Source: Euptelea pleiosperma (Eukaryota; Streptophyta; Magnoliopsida; Ranunculales; Eupteleaceae). Taken from it: DNA of 64,000 nt. A program made the position numbers and the translations under genes. Position 1 is the first letter of the stretch. Every line of letters starts with the position of its first letter. The stretch spans positions 1,743,259-1,807,258 of the forward strand of contig CM068553.1 in assembly GCA_035048495.1 (NCBI GenBank), written 5' to 3'. The notes under the pieces were generated by a model. That model worked only from the letters and a program-made list of their open reading frames with translations. It made no database searches and was not told the origin of the DNA. Shown here in pieces: positions 22,439 to 32,100 of this stretch.

Positions 22439-22846
22439 TTAGGTTGTTGTTTAGGCCTTTGGAAAATGGAGAATTTTTTTTGAAGCGGCGATCATGCATC
22501 CAATGATTAAGTGCCACATATACCTGGGTTTAGGCATTGGTTTTAAAAAAAAAAAAACTTTTAAAAAGTAACCATGGGTACATGTGGCGCGCTATCATTT
22601 GCCGCTTCAAAAATTTTTCTCGGGGAAATGCTAGTATTTGCTGTTACCATCTTTTTCAACACTGATCTGTCCTTGAGTGGAGGCTTCCCAACCCAACTTG
22701 CACTTATCTTTGAAACCATAGCTAGCAAACAAGCAACTCTATCAACATCAAGGGACCTCGTCGATCAAAACAAAATAAAAATAAAAAGTAGAATGAAAAA
22801 AAAAGTAATCTAGGACCTTAAATCTTTCTATATACATCAGATATGC
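22439..22846 (+). promoter_or_regulatory. 5' flank of the LOB-domain gene
   Basis: About 400 bp between a MITE and the first in-frame ATG. CTTTCTATATACATC (22825-22839) is the only TATA-like string, and it lies very near the start codon, so the promoter cannot be placed with confidence. Inverted GAAGCGGC/GCCGCTTC motifs occur at 22481 and 22601. Confidence 0.35.
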
Positions 22847-25309
22847 ATGAACACAAGTTTGAAGGCCTTGAGCATGGATATGCAAAGGCAGATTCAAACC
22901 AAGACCAATCAACCATGTGCTGCATGCCGGATGCTTCGTCGGAAATGTAGCGATAACTGCCTTTTAGCACCATATTTTCCAGCCGACGAACCCGAAAACT
23001 TTGTTGGCATACACAAAGTGTTTCGTGCTGGCAATGTTAGTAAAATGCTTCAGGTAAGTATAAGTATATTTTGTGGTTTTCTATTGTTTGATGATGATAG
23101 TAAATGTTTATTTTTGGTCGGTACGCGGCCCTCATGTCCTTGTCGATTCGACCCGGCCGCGGCCCTCATCTCCTTGTCTTGAGGGTTGGAGGTTTCAGGC
23201 CAAATTACATTTGTTTCCGTTACATCGAAAAATCAAAGCTACCATCGTGATTTACCACTCTGTGGCAATGAGCTATTCAATGTTTTTGTACATGTTTAAC
23301 GTTTTTTACACTCAAATTTTATTAAAAATAGATTTTCTCCTACTAATTAAAAAACCAAATCATAACCCATGCGAAACTGTTTTTTACCTTTTTATTTTTT
23401 TATTTTTTATGTAGGTTAGTTGTTATATCTATACCAAGGTTTAAAGGGGACCGTTATAACGGATTGGGGGCGTTACCGTTTTTTCAGTTATAACAAAAAA
23501 AAAAAATTGCTCAGGGGCAAAAACGGAAAAAAATAGAATATAACGGAAGTAACGGGAAAAAAATGGAAAAATGGTGCTGAAATTCAAATTTTGAATTTTA
23601 ACCTTTGAATTTCAAAATTTCAAAAATGTAAAATAACGGAAAAAATGGAATATAACGGAAAAGTGAAATTAACGGCCGTTTTTTTCACAAAATTTTCCAG
23701 AAAATAACAGCCGTTATTTTCGTTATAACGGAAAAATAACAGAAAATAAAGGCCGTTATTTTCGTTATAACAGTCGTTATTTTTTGGGCATTTTAACAGT
23801 CCAAAATGTAACGTGGTAGGTCCGAATCGGTTATAATGGCCGTTTTTTAAACCTTGACCTATACTATTATAAAGCTAAAACTGGTGTTGCCATCCACGCG
23901 GGGTTCACAATATACCCAAACCCCAATATTCTAAAAATACCCTCATATTTTGCTTCTTTTATTGTCTTTAAATAATTCACTCAAAGGGATTTTTTTGTCT
24001 TTAATTTGGTTTCCAAAAGACATCCTTGGCCATATTTAACACGTTAAATGCATCGCCCGCCCGCCCCTCCGCCCACAAAAAAAAAATTTCTCTCACCTCA
24101 TACAACACTATTTAAGAAAAAGTATCATGTAGAGGACATTGATCGTATGGATGTTTGGTCCATCTCTAAGTGGACCTATTTACCAAAAATCAGCCTGATT
24201 AGTGATTTCTATCCTTTGGATCTGAGTACCCCAAATAATGCTCAAAATCTACAGTTAAAAATCAATCAAGGAAAACGACCCCAATGAATGCTTAGAAATC
24301 ACTAATCAGGCTGATTTTTTGCATGTAGGTCCACTAATCAATGATCTCTAAGAGTGTGCTATGTATAAGGTGCACCTGCGTCCCACGTGGCGTCCCCTAG
24401 TTTTAGGTACGTATTAATTGTTGAAGATTTGATAAGTTATTAAAATATAGTAAAAAGAGATTACACCCATGAAGTATAAATTTTCCTAGAAATAGAGAAA
24501 GCTATGCATATGTTGAATCTAATTCAATTTATTAAGTTTTGAAAATGGTCATAATCAAGGTTTAAAGGAGTCCGTTCTAATGGTTTAACGGATTGGGGAA
24601 ATTACCCTTTAAATGGATTGAAACGGCCAGGGGCAAAAATAGAAAAATGAAAAAAAAAAAGATTTTAACGGAATATAATGGATTTTAACTATTTAACGGG
24701 AAAAAACTGAAAAATGGCGCTGAAATTCAAATTTTGAAAATTTCAAAAAAAATAGAATTAAACAGATTTAATGGCCATTTTTTTTTCAAAAAAAATTCAG
24801 AATTTAACGGCTGTTAAAACCAAAAAAATGGCAGTTTAATTTAAAGCCTTAAAACACGTTTAAACGGTTTTAACAGAAACAGACTTGGGGTGTTACCGCT
24901 TAAACGGCCTTTAAAACCGTTTAAACGGCCGTTTTTAAAGCCATGGTCATAAACTCATTACAAAAAAATAAATAAAATTAAAACAAAACTTATCATGAAT
25001 TCAAATTCAAATTTCTGAGATAAATACCGGGTATATTTCTTTCTGTGGTCACAGATGGTGGAGGAAACCAAGAGGGAGGATGCCGTGAAGAGCATAGTCT
25101 ATGAAGCGAGTGCAAGGCTCCGAGACCCTGTTTATGGGAGTGCAGGCGCCATTTTCTATTTGCAGAAGCACGTTCAAGATCTCAAGGTGCAATTGGAGCT
25201 GACGAGAGCCCAACTTATCGAGTTGGGTAAACAAAGAGATCAGCTGTTGGGGATTCTAATGGATGTTCACCACCTCAATCCCATTTCGTCCCTTGATGAT
25301 GCGATGTAA
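22847..25309 (+). CDS. class I LOB-domain (LBD) transcription factor
   Basis: Two exons, 22847-23053 and 25055-25309, join in phase to give 153 residues. The C block is CAACRMLRRKCSDNC (Cys 24, 27, 34, 38; spacing C-x2-C-x6-C-x3-C). The GAS block runs from about 52 to 100, with DPVYG at 93-97. A perfect leucine-zipper-like L-x6-L-x3-L-x6-L follows (Leu 105, 112, 116, 123). These three elements define class I LBD proteins, plant-specific nuclear DNA-binding factors in organ-boundary and lateral-organ development. The canonical GAS triplet reads RAGN instead of GASN. The start could instead be Met 10 or Met 12. The 2.0-kb intron sits at the usual LBD position and holds two word-repeat MITEs and a palindromic core. 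I cannot assign a specific paralogue. Confidence 0.9.
23435..23856. mobile_element. word-repeat foldback element (CCGTTATAACGG)
   Basis: Termini CAAGGTTTAAA and TTTAAACCTTG enclose a tract in which CGTTATAACGG, AACGGAAAA and TTTTCCGTTA words alternate on both strands. CTATAC occurs beside both ends as a possible target duplication. It lies in the LBD intron. Confidence 0.65.
24120..24350. repeat. palindromic MITE core in LBD intron
   Basis: Left arm GTATGGATGTTTGGTCCATC..CAAAAATCAGCCTGATTAGTG, with right arm CACTAATCAGGCTGATTTTTT..GTAGGTCCACTAATCA. The arms are nearly complementary over about 90 bp. Confidence 0.75.
24555..24942. mobile_element. word-repeat foldback element with 10-bp target duplication
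   Basis: It starts TCAAGGTTTAAAGG and ends CGTTTTTAAAGCC, flanked by a perfect direct repeat ATGGTCATAA (24545-24554 and 24943-24952). The interior is made of TTTAACGG and CCGTTTAAACGG words. It is related to 23435-23856 and lies in the same LBD intron. Confidence 0.8.
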
Positions 25310-25621
25310 GACGGTTGTTACTTATTTGATGATATGATGGGCTACAACCCTAGTGAATATCGAGTAAATTGTGACTGGATTTTTCAGAAAAAAGAGAAAT
25401 CCAGTTCTTGAAATAGTGGATTTACGAAAATTATGTTAAATATAGTGTGAAATCTATACTATATATAAAGCGAAAGGCTGTTTTAAGGATTTCTTACCGA
25501 ATTACCCGTAGTCCATGAGATGGTTTATGAAAATCAAAAGGACACAACTGACATTTTAACAAATAGAGATATCTATGAGTACCGAATAACGACCCAAAAC
25601 CTTTCCTAATGGAGCGTTCGC
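25310..25621. other. 3' flank of LBD gene
   Basis: Probably 3' UTR and terminator region of the LBD gene. No other feature is seen. Confidence 0.4.
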
Positions 25622-26480
25622 TGCTTTTTTTTTTTTTTTTTTTTGTAATTAAGACCTTCATTAAACAAAAGAAAATCAGTACAACGTTGAGCCAAGGGCG
25701 ACATCTGCCCTGATTACATCTATTAGCCATTAGGGGTATCAATTTTACCCGTTTATCCGGGAACCGAATCGGAACCGGAACCGAACACTTTTTTGGGAAC
25801 CGATTAAAAAGTAGCCGGAACCGAACCGACAATAACGGTTCCGGTTCTGGGTAGCCTAATATGGAATCGAAACCGAAATCGATTAGAACCGGTACCAATA
25901 GATAAATATAGTGTAAATATTCAAATATTCTCAAGATTTGGCCCAATATACCTGGAACCGGAACCGGAACCGGAATCGACATAAATGCATAATCGGTTCC
26001 GGTTCCGGATCCATCACTTTGAGAACCAGAACCGTTAAGGAACCGAACCGATAAGAACCGGAACCGATTGTTCAGGTTCTGGTCACCTTAGGAACCGAAC
26101 CGGAACCGACCAGTTGACACCCCTATTAGCCATTGAGGACGGCTTTGGTTCCATACCTTCTGATTGTTGAACTTGCAAGCCTTAGTGACTATTAAGTGTG
26201 CTACCGCATTCCCATCTCGCGGTGATAAGCAAAAGAGAGCGAGTTGAAGTAAGAACATAGGTACAAATTGTCAGCTAAGTGAGCTGAAGAGGACCAGCTG
26301 AGATTTGTAGATTTCTGCTTGAGCGCTTGGATGATCATCAGGGCATCCGACTAGACGATCAGATGTCGCGCTCCAAAAGAGAGAGCTTTCTCCATTCCCC
26401 ATTTTATGGCTCGAGCTTATGCTTCTTCTGCAGAAAAGGAACGAGCTCTACATCCGCCTGCCAGAACACAGTCTAATGGA
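25622..26480 (-). mobile_element. 5'-truncated LINE with RNase H C-terminus, split by a hAT MITE
   Basis: A poly(T) block (25626-25644) marks the tail. Reading the minus strand after removing the nested element gives RNase H-like sequence including ALSFGARHLIV, LSWSSSAHLADN, GNAVAHLIVTKAC and VWNQSRPQWL. This is the C-terminal RNase H domain found in many plant LINEs. The element lies tail-to-tail with the LBD gene, about 310 bp past its stop. Confidence 0.7.
25731..26125. mobile_element. hAT MITE of GGAACCG words with perfect 8-bp duplication
   Basis: The ends TAGGGGTATCAA and (reverse complement) TAGGGGTGTCAA are flanked by TTAGCCAT at 25723-25730 and 26126-26133, the exact hAT signature. 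The interior of about 370 bp is almost entirely GGAACCG, CCGGAACC and CGGTTCC words. The insertion interrupts the LINE at 25622-26480. Confidence 0.9.
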
Positions 26481-26734
26481 GGCGTCGCTAAGGTTTAAGA
26501 ACGGTTCAAAACCATTCTTGATTTTACAAGGTCGTTCCTAAGTTAAGAATGGTTCAGAGCTGTTCTTATTTTTGACGATGAATTTTATTTTGAGACAGTT
26601 TTGAACTATTCCTAAATTGGGACGGAGAAGAAGATGAAGAGTCTTCTCTTATTGGTTTGAACATTTCTTGCTTTAAAATTTTGGCCCCTTGCCTAATGGA
26701 CCCATGTGTCCTTTTTTCCATTGGGCAAATATGA

Positions 26735-27055
26735 GCTGCCGTTTGCAATCATATGGGGTGTCTGGTTGGAGAAAAATAGCAGAGTCTTCCAAGACAAAGA
26801 ATGCTCCGCACATTAAAGCTCTTCTATATATTGTTGGGGTAGTATTTTCCCTTAGTTGAGAGGTACCTTCTTTGGGGACTTGGTGCTTAGGCTTGAGGAT
26901 CTGATAGGGGTGATTGTAGGGTGGAGTCGTCTTTGTGGTTTAGTTTCTTTGTGCTGTCTTGGGTGGTCCTTTTTTTTTTTTTCTTGTTTTGTCTCGAGAT
27001 CTCCTCGATCTCTTCCGTTTCGTTTTTAATATATATCTTGGCTTATCAAAAAAAG
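26735..27055 (+). mobile_element. LINE 3' end fragment
   Basis: Degraded zf-RVT tail (ESSKTKNAPHIKALLY-type frame), then a 3' UTR with GTCTCGAGATCTCCTCGATC, TAATATATATCTTGG and a short A-run near 27048. Confidence 0.55.
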
Positions 27056-27259
27056 AAGTGCTGCTAAGTTGTGTAAAGTGACTTGCATGGGGCAATAAAT
27101 ACCATTCTGCAACAAAAGAAAACATGTGGGCTTCTTACTATATGGGCCCAATATTGGATTACTATTCAAATCTTAAACTTTTCATGGTATTTTTGCGAGT
27201 GCTTCTTTCAGTTTGACGGCATTGCAAGAAGAGTCCATCACGAAAGTACTCGGTCACGA

Positions 27260-27400
27260 ACACATCACCAATGTCCATGCCACACTCTTAGAGATCACTA
27301 ACTGTGGATGTTTGCCTCATTGGTGATTTCTAGCCGCCGTTGATCGAAGTACCCCAAATAATGCTAGAATTCCACAATTGAAAATCAACCCATGAAAAAG
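27260..27400. repeat. partial palindromic core
   Basis: It contains GTGGATGTTTGCC, GGTGATTTCTAGCC and ACCCCAAATAATGC motifs of the left arm, with only a trace of the right arm. Confidence 0.5.
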
Positions 27401-27624
27401 TGTGTAAACACACGTGCGCACGCTCTGGACATTAAGAACTTTTTAAATTGGGTGCTCTCATGCTCACACTCCTGCACCTGCATCCGCACCCACAACTGTG
27501 CCATGCTTTGATGACTTAGGTTTGAACAATGTTCACGCGAAATCTCCCTTGAGAAAATATTTAATGTATGACATCAATCGTCTATGTTTATGATGGAACA
27601 CAGTGTGAGCCACATGTCACATTA

Positions 27625-27870
27625 TTATAGGCCACTTACCGTACAGATGTTTGGCCCATCTATAATAGATACTCATAACAAAAATCAGCCCGATTAGTGA
27701 TTCCTAACTTTTCGATCACAATGCTTGAAATCAACGGTTACAAATAAACCATGAAAAAGACTCTAATCCAATAGATAGAAAATACTAATCCGGATGAATT
27801 TTGGTACGTAGGTCCACCTAGGAATGGGCCTAACATTCATTTAGTCAATTATCTTTAAGAATGTGACATG
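27625..27870. repeat. palindromic MITE core
   Basis: Left arm CGTACAGATGTTTGGCCCAT..AAAATCAGCCCGATTAGTG, with right arm GGATGAATTTTGGTACGTAG..GGAATGGGCCTAACATTCAT. Confidence 0.75.
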
Positions 27871-27884
27871 TGGCTCATAATGTG

Positions 27885-28417
27885 CAGGGCGTCTCGACCA
27901 TAAGGCCAATAAGGTTGTTGCCTTAGGTCCAGGTGAGAGAAGGCCCCCAGCCGAAGTAAGCTCACTCCTAATTGTTGCATATATACAAACCAAAAATTAA
28001 CTTCATTGGTTTTCCCTAGCCATAGATTTTAGTACTTTTTAGGATTGATTCTAGCCATTGGATTCAAGCATGTTTTTTGAGTAGTAAATCCAATGGTTAG
28101 AAATCATCAATCAAGCTGATTTTTGGTGTGTTTATCCACAAATAGGTGTGCTGAACATCCATACAGTCATTGGGCCCAAAAAAATTATCTATATAGGGCC
28201 ATCGGTCCTCTGCATGGACTGCAAAGGGATCACGGGAGTCCTCTACGTCTAATTGTTTTCAAAGCTTTTAATTATCATGAATAGTTGTTAAATAAGATTT
28301 TCTACTATTGGAGGGTTTAAATTTTAATTAATACAGTATATATTAATATATATAATTTTTAAAAAATACCTCATATAGAGTTTTCGCCTTAGGCCTCAAT
28401 TAGCATTGAGACGGCCG
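27885..28417 (-). mobile_element. hAT-like element B, inverted relative of element A
   Basis: On the minus strand the ends and subterminal sequence (GGCCGTCTCAATGC, GGCCTAAGGCGAAAACTC, GTAGAGGACTC, GGGGGCCTTCTCTCACC) match element A at 21409-21881 along its length. The palindromic core sits in the equivalent place (about 27960-28180). Flanking ATAATGTG and ATGATATG may be an eroded 8-bp duplication. A and B face opposite ways on either side of the LBD gene. Confidence 0.65.
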
Positions 28418-28659
28418 GATGATATGGTCCATCATCAGCGTGGATGTTTAAAAACAAAAGTTAATTAAGTTACTCCTACATACCCATTATTAAAATAGTA
28501 ATGATCACACGGTCCAAGAGCATGGATTGTTATCATGTTGTATAGTGGTTTTGTTTTGCCATTGGCCAAATGAGGTTAAAACAAACCAATAAAAAAGACT
28601 AACGCCATGTGTAAGGTGTACTGCTTCCTCAGGATGCAATATGAGCCACGTGGCACACT

Positions 28660-28880
28660 CTTGGAGGACTCTAACCGTATGGATGTTTGGCCAATCCCTA
28701 GGTGGACCAACAAACCAAAAATCAGCCCGATTAGTAATTTCTAGGCGTTGGATTGGAATTATTTTCATGGGTTGATATTAACCGTGGGAATTTGAGGTAC
28801 AAAGATCCAAAGGTTTGAAATCACTAATCAAGCTGATTTTTGATTTGTAGGTCCACCTAGGGATTGGAAAACACCCCCTT
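28660..28880. repeat. palindromic MITE core near SRP19 promoter
   Basis: Left arm CCGTATGGATGTTTGGCCAA..AAAAATCAGCCCGATTAGTA and right arm AATCACTAATCAAGCTGATT..GTAGGTCCACCTAGGGATTG are well matched. It ends about 290 bp before the SRP19 start codon. Confidence 0.8.
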
Positions 28881-29171
28881 CAGTTACAAGTTGCTCTTAT
28901 TAAATGTCTTGATTTTGGGGGTTCTCTTCGCCAATTTACTATTTCTCTCCTGCGCAAGGGTTTCTTGTAGATTTCTCCTTCCCGGTAGATTTCCCCGGCA
29001 ACGACTACTATTGGGTGATCCAGAGACGTGATTCTGAAGAGAAGTACGGTATCCCTCTCTCCCCAATATGTTTTCAATCCAACCTCTGTTTCTTCACGAG
29101 TTAGATTTATAATGAGAAAATCACAACTTGCCCGGAGTTGTCTCATTTTTAGGATTTGATTCTTTACAGAC
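28881..29171 (+). promoter_or_regulatory. SRP19 5' flank and leader
   Basis: Sequence between the nearest MITE and the SRP19 ATG. No decisive TATA box or motif is recognised. The leader includes GAAGTACGGTATCCCTCTCT and TTACAGACATGGACGG around the start. Confidence 0.35.
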
Positions 29172-32100
29172 ATGGACGGAGATGTGCCCAATATAAAGAA
29201 GTGGGTTGTGTTTTATCCTATTTATATAAATTCAAAGAAAACAATAGCTGAGGGACGGCGAATCAATGCAAGTAAAGCTTGTGAAAACCCTACTTGTGTC
29301 GAGATCGGTGATTGTTGCAGCTATCTCAAGCTCCCCTTTGCAATCGAGGTCTATTATCGTTCGAATTCTCGATATCTTTCTTCTAATTTGATTGTCATTG
29401 ATGTTACCATGGCTTGTTTTTGTGACTTTGTATGTTGCAGATCGATAAGGCGTATCCACGCGACTTCATGCAGCGAGGGAGGGTGAGGGTGTTGCTGAAA
29501 AGGGAAGACGGTACCTTGTACAATCCGGCTGTTGGTTCGAGTAAGGATTTAGTTTTCGGACATATGAGAAGAGTAAACTTTGTTTTTGTTTGTTGATCGA
29601 GTTATTAGTTGGCGTGAATTATGTTTAGAAGATTCTTTCAGCCAATTTAGTTGCCAAAACACAAGCATGTTGGTCTCATTTAGCCAGACTAGATTCTAAT
29701 CTAATACACAATGCATAACCGTTGGAATGTGATACAGGAATAATAGATAACTACCTAAGCAATGTGGCTTTCATAAAGTAGTTCTAGCAGATTTCTTTTC
29801 CTCTTTTATAAAAATTTCTTCATTGCCCATAAAAAAAAGGGTCGGGCTCAGGGACCCCTTTTTCTGATCCCTCTTGGGAGTCGTCTGCTCGGCTATGGAT
29901 TTCGAGAATCCATTGGTAGTTGATAGCGCTGAGCTGGCATTCACTCTTTACCTGAGCTCAACCACCGTTGGATTTGTGAAATCCATGGCTGAGCATACGA
30001 CTCCCGAGAGGGCTCAGAAAAAGGGGTTCCTCGGAGCTTGAGCGTAAAAAAAAGGTTGTAATTCTTCTAACAAGTTACTGATCAATTTTCAAAAGACTCT
30101 TTACTTGGTGTCCTAGTAAAATTACAGATGTAGGAGAAATGAGCCTCTCAAGCAATTTGAAATTTCTTTGCTTAAAAGTTAAAAATCAAATGCAATAGAT
30201 GATTGACAGACATTATCGTAGTCATTAGTGCCTATTCCGAACTATTTCGAGTTGGCAACACAAATCCTGTAGTGCCATTAAATTCAATTAGTGCCATATG
30301 TATTTTAAGAGTTTCCTTAAGTATCTACCTAAATCACATCCTTTTCGGCCCTCCCCTTGCCCTTTAGATCCCTCAACAATTGACAAAGTGTTCCTTTTCA
30401 TTGGTGCCATTATTGGCTATCATTGCAAATGACCAAACCACCTCAAACGATTCTTCTCATTTTATCTCATATTGGGGCTATTTCTTGATACATTTGGATG
30501 TGCTCATTTTTATTGTCTTTCCATTCATCCATCTCAACATCTTCATCTTGGTTACACTCATTCTTTGAACATATTGTTACTTGATTGTCTTCATTCTGCT
30601 TCATTAAGAACAACCGCTTTTATTGCTATCCTATAGAAGTTCCCTTTATGAATCGATCACATGGTACACTAGGACACTTCTCTATTTTGGCCACCCAACT
30701 CTAATTCTATGGGATACACCCTCCTCAATATTTCCATCATGGACAATTAAATTTGCGAAATATGATAAACAAGTAAACTAACTAAGGTGCCTTTCAAATA
30801 AAGTTGATTTATGAATGTAATTAATATCCTAGTTTCCTACTAAGACTTGAATTGTTTCCTCTGTCAGAAGGTGAAATAACCTCTTGGCATCCTAAGCTCC
30901 TGTTTATTTTTTTTCTGAATTGTATACTAATCAATGTTTCCCAAGAGATTATGCTCTTTCCTTGAATTCCTTTGTCAGTTTACTCTATAGCTAAGGAGAA
31001 TAAAGTCATGCTTATCCTACATATTATCTTTATAATATTTTTTCAAATAATATTATGTATATTGGGCATAAAAATAGTCATTAGAAGATATTGAGTTAGT
31101 GATAAATTGATAATAGTTAATGTTTGAAAACAACTTTTGAAATTTATTATTCTTTCAAGTATAATTGGATCAACCTCACTTTAACTAACACTATTGAACA
31201 AAACAACATAAATTTTCAATTTATGCCAATTAATATTACACTTAAAATACGCTCCAGTGTGAATGAGAGTCTCCACTCCTGCAATAATCAGAAAGAAGGA
31301 TATTCTTTTTTGATTGCAGATGGGAGGATATTTTTCAAAAAAAAAACACAGCCTTTCAGGCTCAAATTTGAGCTGACGAAAGTAGTTCCCATCCCTTTAT
31401 ATGATCCACAATATGGTATTTCTTAAAAGAAAGAACATGCCTAAAGAGACACCGAACCTGAATAACAGCATAAAACCTCAAAATAATGAAAAGAATTAGG
31501 GAGTCCCTAATACAATAGAGCTGTTAACAAAGCGATTCACCAAAAGGACTTCCATGAAATAAATATTACATTACCAACTGTTTCCTGGTACAAAGCAAAT
31601 ATGTACAAAAAGTCTCCAAAGGTTTCAAACCCGGAGTGGAACATGCAAGAAATCCCGACAAAAGAGTGAAACACACAAATCCTTTCCTCTCAAGCAAAAA
31701 GTGCATCTCAAGCAAAATAATACAAATCTGCTTCATATATATGAAATGGCCATTTACAGGATTCAGGAATTGGAGACTAACAAACAGGACAATTTAATAA
31801 GCAGTTTGGGGGATTTGAGAAATGAATTGGTTTAGTGAGACTAGAGGAGGATTAGGTTTTGAGGAAGTTAGAGTTAAATCTCTACCGGGATAGTTGATGG
31901 TAGAATCATTGAAAAACGACCTCTTTCTTGAATTGCTTATTCGGGTTGGAAAGTGTTTAACTCTACCCATTGAAGGAACTAATCCTTGAACAATTTAGCA
32001 AACTTTTACACATTTAAAGATGGATAGCTCCTCATATTTTTAGGAAGGCAAATTAGGCAGCACCACCTGTCCAATATAGGGATTGAAGCAAAAAGTCCAT

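Noticed and set aside
22574..22813. 79-codon open frame upstream of the LBD gene
   Set aside because: No recognisable domain, lies in the LBD promoter region and overlaps AT-rich low-complexity sequence.
25494..25982. 162-codon minus-strand open frame rich in VPVPVPG and PEPEP
   Set aside because: It is the translation of the GGAACCG word-repeat hAT element and its LINE host, not a gene.
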